Source of the DNA: Agrobacterium tumefaciens
Lineage (GTDB): Bacteria; Pseudomonadota; Alphaproteobacteria; Rhizobiales; Rhizobiaceae
Direction of reading: 5' to 3'
Assembly (NCBI RefSeq): GCF_013318015.2
Contig: NZ_CP115841.1
Coordinates: forward strand, 1,984,001 to 2,048,000
DNA: 64,000 bases
Positions 51,868-60,797 of the stretch are shown one piece after another. The position numbers and the translations under genes were made by a program. The notes below the pieces were generated by a model. That model was not told where the DNA came from. It saw only the letters and a list, made by a program, of their open reading frames with translations, and ran no database searches. Every line of letters begins with the position of its first letter. Position 1 is the stretch's first letter.

Positions 51868-52938
51868 TCAATGATCGTCGGCGAGGCCCATGCTCCAGTA
51901 ACCGACGGCGCGCAGCGACGCTTTCGGGAAGGAAATCTCATCGGTGAGGAAGGATTTCGCCGCCCTCGCCTCGGACTTCTCGCAGGCGACGAAAACATGC
52001 AGGCCATCATGCTCGCCCGTCCAGGCATGGCCGCGCAACGCCTGTTCGATAAGGCCCGATGTGCCGGCGGGCTTGCCGCGACGATAAAGCCATGTCCATT
52101 CGACATTGGCGGCGCAGACGATCACCTGCCGTTCCGCCTCGTTGTCGATCTCGGCATAGACGCTGAGCGTCTTGCCAACAGGCATTTCCGCCGCCATGCG
52201 CAGCATCACCGGCAGCGCGGTCTCGTCGCCGGCAAAGACGTAACGCTCCGCTTCCGGGCAAGTGCCGCTCGGACCGATGATGCCGAGAACGTCGCCCGGC
52301 TTTGCCGTCGCGCCGAAATTTGCGCCCGGCATGTCATCGCCCTCATGCATGACGAAATCGATATCCACCTCACCGCGGCCGACATCGCCGGAGCGGATGG
52401 TATAGACGCGCCGCGTCAGAAGATCGTCGCCCGCCGGCCAGACGATCGCGCCGGTGGGCGCGAGGTAAGGCCAGACCGCAGCGCGCGCCTGATCGGGAAT
52501 GAGCAGCAGGCGAACATGCATGCCGCCGGTGACAAGCCTTTCAATACCGCTTTCGACGGACACCACGAGACGGCGCATATGCGGCGTCAGATTATAGGCG
52601 CGGGCAACCTTGCCGACGAAGAGATTGGGTAGCTCGCGCTGATAGGCGCCGTGTCCGCTCCAACGGAAATCGAGTCCCGTCTTGCCGGAAAACTCAACGA
52701 TATGCTCAGCCACCATGGCCTTGACCGACGTCAATATATGTTCGGAAACGCAGCTTACCCGGGCGGCGAACCGGCCACCTTCGGCGCTGAAGCTGCCATG
52801 GCCATATTCCGCCTTGAAACGCACCGTCGTCCCTTCCCGCTCCATCTCCATATGCTCCGAAAAATGATCCTCGAAAGCATCGACGATCGATGCGGGATCG
52901 GGCAGCGAGACAGAGGTTTCTGCAGACAGGAGAGACAC
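51868..52938 (-). CDS. DUF2218-siderophore-interacting (ferric reductase-like) fusion protein
   Basis: A 356-residue cytoplasmic protein. Residues ~1-100 are DUF2218 (SIVDAFEDHFSEHMEMEREG, SFSAEGGRFAARVSC). The rest is a siderophore-interacting FAD/NAD(P)H-type module: RLVTGGMHVRLLLIPDQ, the FAD motif RRVYTIRSGD, GDVLGIIGPSGTCP, YVFAGDETALPVMLRMA and HVFVACEKSEARAAKSF. Such proteins reduce ferric siderophores to free iron. The preferred start is a GTG at 52938 preceded by AAGGA; an ATG at 53013 gives a longer, odd N-terminus. No iron-response motif is evident. Confidence 0.85.
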   Translation of the reverse strand: MSLLSAETSVSLPDPASIVDAFEDHFSEHMEMEREGTTVRFKAEYGHGSFSAEGGRFAARVSCVSEHILTSVKAMVAEHIVEFSGKTGLDFRWSGHGAYQRELPNLFVGKVARAYNLTPHMRRLVVSVESGIERLVTGGMHVRLLLIPDQARAAVWPYLAPTGAIVWPAGDDLLTRRVYTIRSGDVGRGEVDIDFVMHEGDDMPGANFGATAKPGDVLGIIGPSGTCPEAERYVFAGDETALPVMLRMAAEMPVGKTLSVYAEIDNEAERQVIVCAANVEWTWLYRRGKPAGTSGLIEQALRGHAWTGEHDGLHVFVACEKSEARAAKSFLTDEISFPKASLRAVGYWSMGLADDH

Positions 52939-53016
52939 GGGCACAAATCCTTCACTTTGTAGTCGAGTATTCTTAAACCGGACCCGACTGCGCTGTAAAG
53001 ATGTTTGCTGCACTCC

Positions 53017-53047
53017 CCGTCATGCCCGTCTTGAGCCGGCATGACGG
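53017..53047. repeat. GTCATGCC-type palindrome
   Basis: CCGTCATGCC and GGCATGACGG form a perfect 10-bp stem around an 11-base centre. It lies between the SIP gene and ung. Same family as the repeats at 30916, 42991 and 49915. Confidence 0.75.
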
Positions 53048-53065
53048 CGGAGGATGGAAGGTTGC

Positions 53066-53758
53066 TTAAGCAGTTTCCGGCAATTGCCAGTCGATAGGCT
53101 CGCGGCCATGGGATACCAGGAAGGCGTTTGCCTTGGAAAAATGGCCATTGCCGAAAAAGCCGTTATGGGCCGAAAGCGGCGAAGGGTGCGGCGAGCGCAG
53201 CACGAGATGTTTTTTCTGGTCCACGAAAGCCGCCTTCTTCTGGGCATACGAACCCCAGAGCAGGAACACCACATGCTCGCATTCGTCATTGACGGCGCGG
53301 ATGACGGCATCGGTGAACTTTTCCCAGCCCTGCCCCTGATGCGAGGCAGCGCGCGATTCTTCCACCGTCAGCACGCTGTTGAGCAAAAGCACGCCCTGTT
53401 TCGCCCAGCTTTCCAGAAAACCGTGACTGACGGGGCGGATGCCGAGATCGCTCTGCAATTCCTTGTAGATATTGACGAGCGAGGGCGGAATGCGCACGCC
53501 GGGCTGCACCGAAAAGCAAAGCCCATGTGCCTGGCCAACCCCATGATAGGGGTCCTGCCCCAGAATGACGACCTTGACCCTGTCGAGCGGGGTCAGATCC
53601 AGCGCCCGGAAATATTCGGCACCCTTGGGAAAGATGTGCTTGCCAGCAGTTTTCTCGGCAAGCAGGAAATCTTTGAGCTTCTGCATGTAGGGGCTGGCGA
53701 ATTCGGTGGAAAGAACACGTTTCCAGCTGTCTTCGAGTTTGACGCCTGCCTCTGCCAT
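53066..53758 (-). CDS. ung: Uracil-DNA glycosylase
   Basis: Removes uracil from DNA, starting base-excision repair. The 230-residue protein has the water-activating motif [20 protein letters not shown] (Asp69), [11 protein letters not shown], and the minor-groove loop [13 protein letters not shown] with its catalytic histidine. Family 1 (Ung). The start [10 protein letters not shown] (53758) is chosen; the open frame runs 24 codons further without coding character. Confidence 0.96.
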   Translation of the reverse strand: MAEAGVKLEDSWKRVLSTEFASPYMQKLKDFLLAEKTAGKHIFPKGAEYFRALDLTPLDRVKVVILGQDPYHGVGQAHGLCFSVQPGVRIPPSLVNIYKELQSDLGIRPVSHGFLESWAKQGVLLLNSVLTVEESRAASHQGQGWEKFTDAVIRAVNDECEHVVFLLWGSYAQKKAAFVDQKKHLVLRSPHPSPLSAHNGFFGNGHFSKANAFLVSHGREPIDWQLPETA

Positions 53759-53772
53759 GTTGTGCCTCTTTG

Positions 53773-54168
53773 TTACTTGAACCGGTTGCCGCGCTGCAGC
53801 ACTTCGATCTTGTAGCCATCCGGATCGCAAATGAAGAAATATTTCGCGAAAGGCTGACCTCTATGGTCGGCTTCGATGATCTTGCCCGGAGACAGGCCAA
53901 GCTCGATGAAACGCTGATGTTCGGCATCCACATCGGCAACGCTGACCGCGAGATGGCCGTAGCCGTCACCCAGCGCATAGGGCACTTCGCGACCCCGGTT
54001 GACAGTCAGCTCCAGCTCGAAATCGCCTTCGGCATTGCTGAGATAGATCAGCGTGAAATTTTCGAACTCGGCACGTTCCGCAATCGCAAGCCCGAAAGCC
54101 TGCTTGTAAAACTCCACCGAACGCTTTTCTTCCAGCACCCGGACCATCGAGTGGATCAGCTTGGCCAT
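53773..54168 (-). CDS. gloA: Lactoylglutathione lyase-like VOC protein (glyoxalase I type)
   Basis: A 131-residue single VOC domain. [21 protein letters not shown] (in blocks), [29 protein letters not shown] and [13 protein letters not shown] supply metal ligands (His, Glu, His, Glu) in the glyoxalase I order. It probably converts the methylglyoxal-glutathione adduct to S-lactoylglutathione. The start MAKLIHSM at 54168 lies 15 bases upstream of ung's strand-mate and is preceded by AAGGAAAAC. Confidence 0.83.
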   Translation of the reverse strand: MAKLIHSMVRVLEEKRSVEFYKQAFGLAIAERAEFENFTLIYLSNAEGDFELELTVNRGREVPYALGDGYGHLAVSVADVDAEHQRFIELGLSPGKIIEADHRGQPFAKYFFICDPDGYKIEVLQRGNRFK

Positions 54169-54427
54169 GGTGTTTTCCTTCTGCTTCTTATCTCGTCGTC
54201 GTCCGGTTGTGCTCCGGACATTGCGGACCAACGGGATAAAGACAGAGTGCCGTGCTTTCAACCCTAAAGACGGATTAAGGAGCAGGGGAAACCGCCCGAT
54301 CACGGCAAATGTGATGGCGAAACAGTTGGCGCATGACCTGGGCACGCGGGCTTTCCGGTCAAAATGGCCCTCACATTTCGCCCCGCCGCTCTATCCTGAG
54401 TAGAGAACTCATGATACCGGCATATCC

Positions 54428-54784
54428 ATGCGCCTTCTGTACCTCTGTCTTGGCTGGCTTATGGTCGCGACCGGCATCGTCGGCGCGTTTCTTCCCGTTT
54501 TGCCCACCACGCCATTTCTGCTGCTGGCGCTCTGGTGCTTTTCCCGCTCCTCACCGAAACTCGAGGCGTGGCTTCTGACCCACCCCCGATTCGGCCCGTC
54601 GCTTCGGCAATGGCGCGAACGCGGCGCAATTGCCCGCAAGGCGAAGATTGCGGCCCTGTCGGCCATGTGTGCGAGTTATGCTGCCTTCTGGTTCCTGAGC
54701 GACCCGCCGGCTCTGCGCGCGGCAATCGTTGCCGCCGTCATGCTCGGCTCTGCACTCTTCATCGTCACCCGGCCGGAAAGCTGA
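54428..54784 (+). CDS. YbaN/DUF454 small membrane protein
   Basis: A 118-residue inner-membrane protein with three hydrophobic segments. LGWLMVATGIVGAFLPVLPT and TPFLLLALWCFSRSSPKLEAWLLTHP are the DUF454 signatures. Function unknown; the family is often found near heme or iron genes, as here beside hmuV (convergent). Confidence 0.88.
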   Translation: MRLLYLCLGWLMVATGIVGAFLPVLPTTPFLLLALWCFSRSSPKLEAWLLTHPRFGPSLRQWRERGAIARKAKIAALSAMCASYAAFWFLSDPPALRAAIVAAVMLGSALFIVTRPES

Positions 54785-54855
54785 GGCGACATCACCTTTA
54801 GAGCCTTGTCGCATTTCCTGACGGAAAACCGGGTTCCACTTTTCCTGGAAATACT

Positions 54856-55638
54856 CTAGCGATGCCTCGACTGCGGCAGCACATAAGGAATATGCCGCGC
54901 CGGCAGCCGTCCGACGACGCCGCCAATGCCATAGACCCTTGCAATCGTCTCGTCGCTGATCGTATCCAGCGATGGACCGCTCGCCGTTACCCGGCCGCCA
55001 TGCATGACGATAAGTTGATCGGCAAATTCTGCCGCAAGGTTGAGATCGTGCAGGATGGCAAGCACGAGACCGCCGCCAATAGCGAAATCCCGCGCCGTTT
55101 CCAGCACCGCGATCTGGTGGCCGATATCGAGACTGGCCGTCGGCTCATCGAGAAAGAGAGCCCGCACCTCGCCGTTTTCCACGGGATGCGGCACCTGGGC
55201 GAGAGCGCGGGCAAATTGCACGCGCTGCTGCTCGCCGCCAGACAGCATGTTGTAGGAGCGCTGCTCGAACCCGCGAAGCCCGGCCCTGGCGAGCGCCCGG
55301 CGGGCCTGCTCTTCCGGCGCGCGCGACCCTTGCGCGACAGCGCCCATGCGCACGATTTCGAGCGCGGTGAAAGGAAAGGCAAGCTGGGTATTCTGTGGCA
55401 GAACGGCGCGGATGCGCGCAAGCTGAACCGGCGTAAACAACGGCAGGGCAACATCATTATAGGTCACTGAACCGGCCTCGGCACGCATCTCGCCGGACAG
55501 AACCTTCATCAGCGTCGATTTGCCGGCACCGTTCGGACCGATAATGACATTGACCTTGCCGGGCTTCAGATCGACGCAGACCTCGTCGAGCAGACGGCGG
55601 CCGGAGCGGATGAGGGTGAGGTTTTCGGCCTGGATCAT
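54856..55638 (-). CDS. hmuV: Heme ABC transporter ATPase HmuV
   Basis: A 260-residue ATPase powering heme import. Walker A GPNGAGKST, signature LSGGEQQRVQFARAL, Walker B ALFLDEPTASLDIGHQ, and ILHDLNLAAEFADQLIVMHGGR in blocks. The N-terminus MIQAENLTLIRSGRRLLDEV is typical of HmuV. It overlaps hmuU by four bases. Confidence 0.95.
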   Translation of the reverse strand: MIQAENLTLIRSGRRLLDEVCVDLKPGKVNVIIGPNGAGKSTLMKVLSGEMRAEAGSVTYNDVALPLFTPVQLARIRAVLPQNTQLAFPFTALEIVRMGAVAQGSRAPEEQARRALARAGLRGFEQRSYNMLSGGEQQRVQFARALAQVPHPVENGEVRALFLDEPTASLDIGHQIAVLETARDFAIGGGLVLAILHDLNLAAEFADQLIVMHGGRVTASGPSLDTISDETIARVYGIGGVVGRLPARHIPYVLPQSRHR

Positions 55639-56723
55639 GACATGTTCCGCATGGAAAATCCGCCGCGGCCAAGCAGCAGGAACAGGAAGACCGGCGCGCC
55701 GATCAGCGCGGTGACCACACCGATGGGCAATTCCGCCGGTGCCGCAACCGTGCGGGCAAAACTGTCGGCGAGAAGCAGAAGTGCGGCCCCGCCAAGTGCA
55801 GAGGCCGGCAGCAGGAAGCGGTGCGATGGGCCAATGGCAAGCCGCAGCAGATGCGGCACGACGATCCCGACAAAACCGATGGAGCCGGCAGCCGCCACGC
55901 TTGCCCCGCAGGCAGCGGCAACGGCCAGAATGACGACTCGCTTCAGCCGCTGCACGGGAATGCCCATGTGAAAGGCCGCCGCATCGCCAAGGATCAGCGC
56001 ATCCAGCCCCCTTGCGACAAAGGGAATGATGGCAAGTACGACGACGATGAAGGGCAAGGTGGCGAGAACCTTGGCAGGGGTGGCCCCACCAAGCGAACCG
56101 AGAGACCAGAAGGTGATGTCGCGAAGCGCCCGGTCATCGGCAACAAAAATCATCAGGCCGGTCAGCGCACCGCTGATCGCCGCAACCGCAATGCCGGCCA
56201 GAATAAGCGTTGTCGTGGAGGTGGCGCCATCCCTTGTGGCAATGACGTAAAGCAGCCAGGTGTTCAAAAGCCCGCCGAAAAACGCCATCAGCGGCAGAAA
56301 ATGCGGGCCGAAAAATACGGCGACCGTTGCAAGCGCACCTTCCCCAAGAGAAATGGCCGCAACCGCAAAAAGTGCTGCACCCGAGGTGACACCGACAATG
56401 CCGGGATCGGCCAGCGGATTGCGGAAAAGACCCTGCATCATGGCGCCCGAGACGCCAAGCCCGGCACCGATCAACATGCCGAGCGCCGTGCGCGGCAGTC
56501 GCACCGCCTCGAGAATGACTTTATCACGCGCATCGAGTTGATCCGCGCTGCCAGTCAGATAGGCCCAGAGTTCGGAAATGCCCACACCCGTGGGCCCGCT
56601 GACGAGCGACACGCCACAGGCAAACACCAGGATGCCAACGAGCACGGCAAGGGTAACGACCCCCTGACGGGATCTGTCACCGGCAACCCTGCCCTCCGTG
56701 GAACTCAAGGCAGCAAGGCTCAC
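55635..56723 (-). CDS. hmuU: Heme ABC transporter permease HmuU
   Basis: A 362-residue FecCD-type permease with about ten hydrophobic segments. RLPRTALGMLIGAGLGVSGA, FRNPLADPGIVGVTSGAALF and SIGFVGIVVPHLLRLAIGPS mark the family. It overlaps both hmuT and hmuV by four bases, so the three are translationally coupled. Confidence 0.95.
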   Translation of the reverse strand: MSLAALSSTEGRVAGDRSRQGVVTLAVLVGILVFACGVSLVSGPTGVGISELWAYLTGSADQLDARDKVILEAVRLPRTALGMLIGAGLGVSGAMMQGLFRNPLADPGIVGVTSGAALFAVAAISLGEGALATVAVFFGPHFLPLMAFFGGLLNTWLLYVIATRDGATSTTTLILAGIAVAAISGALTGLMIFVADDRALRDITFWSLGSLGGATPAKVLATLPFIVVVLAIIPFVARGLDALILGDAAAFHMGIPVQRLKRVVILAVAAACGASVAAAGSIGFVGIVVPHLLRLAIGPSHRFLLPASALGGAALLLLADSFARTVAAPAELPIGVVTALIGAPVFLFLLLGRGGFSMRNMS

Positions 56724-57613
56724 GGCTTCACCACATCAGGGTAGAGCTTGTGCGCCAGTTCACGACCGGCGGCGGGCGTGCGCGGGCCAAAACCGATGAG
56801 GTAAAGCCCGTCCATGCTGATCAGCGCCTTCTCCGCAGCAGCCGGCGTGGACTGGAACGCGGGCAGCGCGAAAATCTCATCCGCCTTGCCGGCATGGTCG
56901 CCGCGCGCCATGGTCAGCACCACATCGGGCGCGGAGGCGATGACCGCCTCATCCGTCAACGGCTTGTACCCGCTGATTTCCTGCGCGGCATTGATGCCGC
57001 CGGCCATTTCGATGATCGCCGCCGCTTCGGTGCCCTTGCCCGCCGCCATGATGCGACCGCCGGCGCTGGAGAGCACGAAGAGCACACGCTTCCTGTTCTT
57101 ATCCGGCACGGCTGAGACGTCCTTGGCGAGCACATCAAGCCCGGCTTTGGTTTCCGCGGCCAACGCCTTTGCCTTGTCGGCAAGACCAACTGCCGCACCG
57201 ACATCCTCGATCTTCCTGGGGATGGCGTCGCCGCTCGGCGGAGTATCGACGGTGACGAAAGGCACCGCACTGGCCTTGAGGATGGCAACGACATCCGCCG
57301 GGCCGGACCCGTCTTCAGACAGGATGAGATCGGGCTTCTGCGACAGAATGCCCTCCGACGAGAGCGCCCGCATATAGCCGATATCGGGCTTGGACAGCAC
57401 GTCCGCCGGATAGCTGCTGGTGCTGTCACGCGCAACGATGCGGTCGCTCGCGCCAAGCGCATAAAGGATTTCCGTTACCGTACCGCCGACTGCAACGATG
57501 CGTTTCGCCTCCGGATTGCCCTTGTCCGAAGCTCTAGCTCCGGGCGCGGCAACGGCGATGACGGCGGGCACGAGGGCGGCGAAAACGAACGAGCGAAGGC
57601 TTAAATTCAACAT
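56720..57613 (-). CDS. hmuT: Heme ABC transporter periplasmic binding protein HmuT
   Basis: A 297-residue periplasmic protein with a signal peptide cleaved near PGARA-SD. The binding-protein fold shows KRIVAVGGTVTEILYALGA, DIGYMRALSSEGILSQKPDL (with the heme-ligand Tyr region) and a C-terminal GFGPRTPAAGRELAHKLYP. First gene of the hmuTUV operon. MLNLSLRS at 57613 is preferred; an ATG six codons upstream is possible. The outer-membrane receptor and HmuS are not beside it. Confidence 0.94.
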   Translation of the reverse strand: MLNLSLRSFVFAALVPAVIAVAAPGARASDKGNPEAKRIVAVGGTVTEILYALGASDRIVARDSTSSYPADVLSKPDIGYMRALSSEGILSQKPDLILSEDGSGPADVVAILKASAVPFVTVDTPPSGDAIPRKIEDVGAAVGLADKAKALAAETKAGLDVLAKDVSAVPDKNRKRVLFVLSSAGGRIMAAGKGTEAAAIIEMAGGINAAQEISGYKPLTDEAVIASAPDVVLTMARGDHAGKADEIFALPAFQSTPAAAEKALISMDGLYLIGFGPRTPAAGRELAHKLYPDVVKP

Positions 57614-57809
57614 GACGCTATCCTGAAACACAAGCTGGCACGGGCGGATACGGGATTGCCCATCTTATTTAACTTGAGTTATTTGCACATGTTTATAGAA
57701 GGCGCAATCGATAAGTGGAGTAAAATTGTTCGCTTTATCGTCAGCCTCTTTCCATCCACTCTTCGGCTGGATATCCTGACTGCAACTGTAAACTTAAAGG
57801 GAGACTTCC
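57614..57809. promoter_or_regulatory. Divergent hmuT / heme-monooxygenase promoter region
   Basis: 196 AT-rich bases must hold two divergent promoters, probably under Irr/RirA-type iron control as in other rhizobia. I could not find a convincing ICE or IRO box by eye. Confidence 0.45.
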
Positions 57810-58157
57810 ATGTTTATCGCAATGAACCGTTTTCGCGTCGTACCGGGCTATGAGGATACCTTCGAATCCATCTGGCGCGAGCGTAAATCGCACCTGAGCG
57901 AGCTGCCGGGCTATATCGAATTTCACATGCTCAAAGGCCCGAAGGCGGATGACCACACGCTCTATGCCTCGCACACCGTCTGGGCCACCAAGGACGATTT
58001 CCTGAGCTGGACCAAATCCGAACAGTTCCGTGCCGCCCATGCCAAGGCCGGTGAGAACCGTGGCAAGGTCGAATATCTTTCCGGCCCGCACTTCGAAGGT
58101 TTTGACGTCATCATCCACGAAGACAAGAATGGCGAACGCCGTTCGATTGCCGCCTGA
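57810..58157 (+). CDS. IsdG/HmuQ-like heme-degrading monooxygenase (ABM domain)
   Basis: A 115-residue ABM-fold protein: MFIAMNRFRVVPGYEDTFE, PGYIEFHMLKGPKADDHTLY, ASHTVWATKDDFLSWTKSEQ and FRAAHAKAG. The Asn at residue 6, Trp in the DFLSWT region and His in FRAAHAKAG match the catalytic N/W/H set of IsdG-type heme oxygenases. It probably opens heme in the cytoplasm to release iron. The position between hmuT (divergent) and the heme carrier supports this. Confidence 0.83.
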   Translation: MFIAMNRFRVVPGYEDTFESIWRERKSHLSELPGYIEFHMLKGPKADDHTLYASHTVWATKDDFLSWTKSEQFRAAHAKAGENRGKVEYLSGPHFEGFDVIIHEDKNGERRSIAA

Positions 58158-58166
58158 GGCTCGCCG

Positions 58167-58688
58167 ATGAGCATTGCAGCCCAAAAGACCGATGACCGGC
58201 AGGCCCGCGCTGCCGCAGCACTTGCCGAAAAGCCTGACGGCATCGTGGAAGCCATTGCCGCCAAGGCAGAGGTGACATCAGCCGAAGTTCTGGCGATCCT
58301 GCCGCAAGGTGCGGCCGTTTCGGCTGGTTCCGATCAGTTCGACGCGATCTGGAACGAGATGCGCGGCTGGGGCGAAGTCCTGATGATCGTCCAGACCGGC
58401 GATATCGTGCTGGAAGTGCCGGGCGACCTGCCAGAGGGCAGCGAAAGCCACGGCTGGTTCAACATCCACGGTGACAGCCCCATCGGCGGCCACATCAAGA
58501 AGGACAATTGCACTGGCATCACCTTCGTCGATCGCGGCTTTCACGGCCGACGCTCCTGTTCCGTCTGGTTCATGAATGCCGCCGGCGGCGCCATGTTCAA
58601 GATTTTCGTCCGTCGCGACGAAAACAAGGAACTGCGTGGCGATCAGCTGGCCAAGTTCGAAGCGCTGCGGGACAGTTTCCGTGCCTAA
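58167..58688 (+). CDS. hutX: Heme utilisation cytosolic carrier protein (HutX/HuvX family)
   Basis: A 173-residue cytoplasmic heme-binding protein. VLAILPQGAAVSAGSDQFDAI, GEVLMIVQTGDIVLEVPGDLP, HGWFNIHGDSPIGGHIKKDNC and NAAGGAMFKIFVRRDENKEL mark the family when read in blocks. It receives imported heme and passes it to the degrading enzyme. It lies nine bases downstream of the monooxygenase gene. Confidence 0.9.
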   Translation: MSIAAQKTDDRQARAAAALAEKPDGIVEAIAAKAEVTSAEVLAILPQGAAVSAGSDQFDAIWNEMRGWGEVLMIVQTGDIVLEVPGDLPEGSESHGWFNIHGDSPIGGHIKKDNCTGITFVDRGFHGRRSCSVWFMNAAGGAMFKIFVRRDENKELRGDQLAKFEALRDSFRA

Positions 58689-58843
58689 GTGAATGGGAGG
58701 CTGCTGGTGGTGGCCTCCCTCCTTTCTCATCAATCCGCGATGGCTCAGCCCCACTCGTGAGGAGACATTCACCGGTTCATCGCCCGTTCAGTGCCGTTTT
58801 TTATCATCCGCTGAAATTCGATCAGCAGCACGGAGCAAGCACC

Positions 58844-59620
58844 ATGAACGACCGCCAGCCACTTCTTTCGCGCCGGAATTTCGCAGGGCTCCTCGCGCTT
58901 GCACCGCTTTTTGCAGCGGGCGGTGCGGCTGCCGCACCCGCAAGCCTGCGCGGCAGCGTTTCCTATCGCGAGCGGATCGCCCTGCCGCCGGGCGCGACTG
59001 TTATAGTGCGCCTCATCGATGTCTCGCTGGCGGACGCGCCTTCGCAGACGATCGCCGAAACCACCATACGCCCGCGTGGGCAGGTGCCGGTACCCTTCGT
59101 TTTGCGTTATGACGACCGCGACATCCGTGGCCGCCGCTCCTATGCGCTCAGCGCCGAAATCCGCGAGGGCGACCGGCTGCTCTTCACCACCACGCGCCGT
59201 TACTCGGTTCTGGCCGGTGGGCGTGACGACACCGATCTCGTTCTGGAACGGGTGGCGGCGGCTCCAGGCAGGCCGGAGCCGCAGGCTGGCATTGAGGGGC
59301 GCTGGCTGGCGCAGGAAATCCGTGGCGAAAGGGTTCGCGGCCGCCGCGAGGCAACGCTGGAAATTTCCCGCGAGGGCCGCGTTTCCGGCAATGCCGGCTG
59401 CAACGGCATCGGCGGCGAGGTGAAGATAAGCCGCAACCGCGTCGATTTCGGCCGGATGATTTCCACCCAGATGGCCTGCGCTCCTGACATCATGCGCCAG
59501 GAAAGGCAGTTCATCGAAGCGCTTGAAGGCGCCCGCTCCTTCCGGCTCGAACCGCGCCGCGGCTCGCTGGAGCTGATCGACGGCCGCGGCCGCCCGGCCA
59601 TGCGCCTGCGCCGCGCCTGA
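58844..59620 (+). CDS. Tat-exported YbaY-like / META-domain fusion protein
   Basis: A 258-residue protein. The N-terminus has a twin-arginine signal (SRRNFAGLLALAPLFAAGG). The first domain, SLRGSVSYRERIALPPGATV ... FVLRYDDRDIRGRRSYALSA, is YbaY/PF09619-like. The second, ATLEISREGRVSGNAGCNGI ... MISTQMACAPDIMRQERQFI, is a META (HslJ-type) domain with its two conserved cysteines. Both domains are of unknown biochemical function; some META proteins contribute to stress or drug tolerance. GGAG precedes the ATG at 58844. Confidence 0.83.
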   Translation: MNDRQPLLSRRNFAGLLALAPLFAAGGAAAAPASLRGSVSYRERIALPPGATVIVRLIDVSLADAPSQTIAETTIRPRGQVPVPFVLRYDDRDIRGRRSYALSAEIREGDRLLFTTTRRYSVLAGGRDDTDLVLERVAAAPGRPEPQAGIEGRWLAQEIRGERVRGRREATLEISREGRVSGNAGCNGIGGEVKISRNRVDFGRMISTQMACAPDIMRQERQFIEALEGARSFRLEPRRGSLELIDGRGRPAMRLRRA

Positions 59621-59814
59621 GAGCGGTAACGGCAGGCGGCAACGCCTGCCGCCGCCGTGCTGGCCGTGGAACATTCCATGTCGCTTCCGGCACGGCGCGG
59701 CCCCTTTTCCCGTCTTATGACTTTGCTGCACTCGTCTTGGCGCTTTGCTCCGCCACAGAGCTGCGCTATGGAACGCGCCAACTGCGCCGGTTCAAAGTCT
59801 TTGAGGGAAAACGA

Positions 59815-60699
59815 ATGACAACCTATGTTCTGACAGTAGCCTGCAAATCGACCCGCGGCATCGTCGCCGCGATTTCCGGTTATCTGGCGGAAAAGGGCTG
59901 CAACATCGTCGACAGTTCGCAGTTTGACGACCTCGAGACCGGCAAGTTCTTCATGCGCGTTTCCTTCATTTCCGAAGAGGGCGCGACGATGCAGGCCATC
60001 ACCGAGGGCTTTCAGCCGGTGGCGGAAAAATTCGGCATGGAAGCCCGCATCTATAGCGACGGCCAGCGCATGAAAACACTTCTGATGGTGTCGCGCTTCG
60101 GCCATTGCCTCAACGATCTGCTCTACCGCTGGAAGATCGGCGCGCTGCCGATCGATATCGTCGGCGTCGTCTCCAACCATTTCGAATATCAGAAAGTGGT
60201 GGTCAACCACGATATTCCCTTCCACCACATCAAGGTAACGAAGGAAAACAAGCCGCAGGCCGAAGCGCAGCTGATGGACCTGATCGAGACCAGCGGCACC
60301 GAACTGGTGGTGCTGGCGCGTTACATGCAGGTGCTGTCCGATAACATGTGCCGCAAGATGTCGGGCCGTATCATCAACATCCACCACTCCTTCCTGCCAT
60401 CCTTCAAGGGCGCCAACCCCTACAAGCAGGCCTATGACCGCGGCGTAAAGCTGATCGGCGCGACAGCCCATTACGTCACCGCCGATCTGGACGAAGGCCC
60501 GATCATCGAGCAGGACACGGTGCGCGTCACCCATGCCCAATCTGCCGAAGACTACGTCTCTCTTGGCCGTGATGTGGAAAGCCAGGTGCTGGCACGCGCC
60601 ATCCATGCCCACATCCACCACCGCACCTTCATCAACGGCAACCGCACCGTAGTCTTCCCGCCAAGCCCGGGCAGCTACGCTTCGGAACGGATGGGCTAA
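59815..60699 (+). CDS. purU: Formyltetrahydrofolate deformylase
   Basis: Hydrolyses 10-formyl-THF to formate and THF, balancing one-carbon pools. The 294-residue protein has an N-terminal ACT domain (TYVLTVACKSTRGIVAAISG) and a formyltransferase-like domain with INIHHSFLPSFKGANPYKQA (catalytic His) and GATAHYVTADLDEGPIIEQD (catalytic Asp). AGGG lies ten bases before the ATG. Confidence 0.96.
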   Translation: MTTYVLTVACKSTRGIVAAISGYLAEKGCNIVDSSQFDDLETGKFFMRVSFISEEGATMQAITEGFQPVAEKFGMEARIYSDGQRMKTLLMVSRFGHCLNDLLYRWKIGALPIDIVGVVSNHFEYQKVVVNHDIPFHHIKVTKENKPQAEAQLMDLIETSGTELVVLARYMQVLSDNMCRKMSGRIINIHHSFLPSFKGANPYKQAYDRGVKLIGATAHYVTADLDEGPIIEQDTVRVTHAQSAEDYVSLGRDVESQVLARAIHAHIHHRTFINGNRTVVFPPSPGSYASERMG

Positions 60700-60797
60700 T
60701 ACGCCACGAAAACAACGTGGAATTATTTTTACCGACCGGCAACCGAGCATCCCATGTGACCGTTTCTTCACTGTAGCCCAACAGCGAGGTCTCTCAC

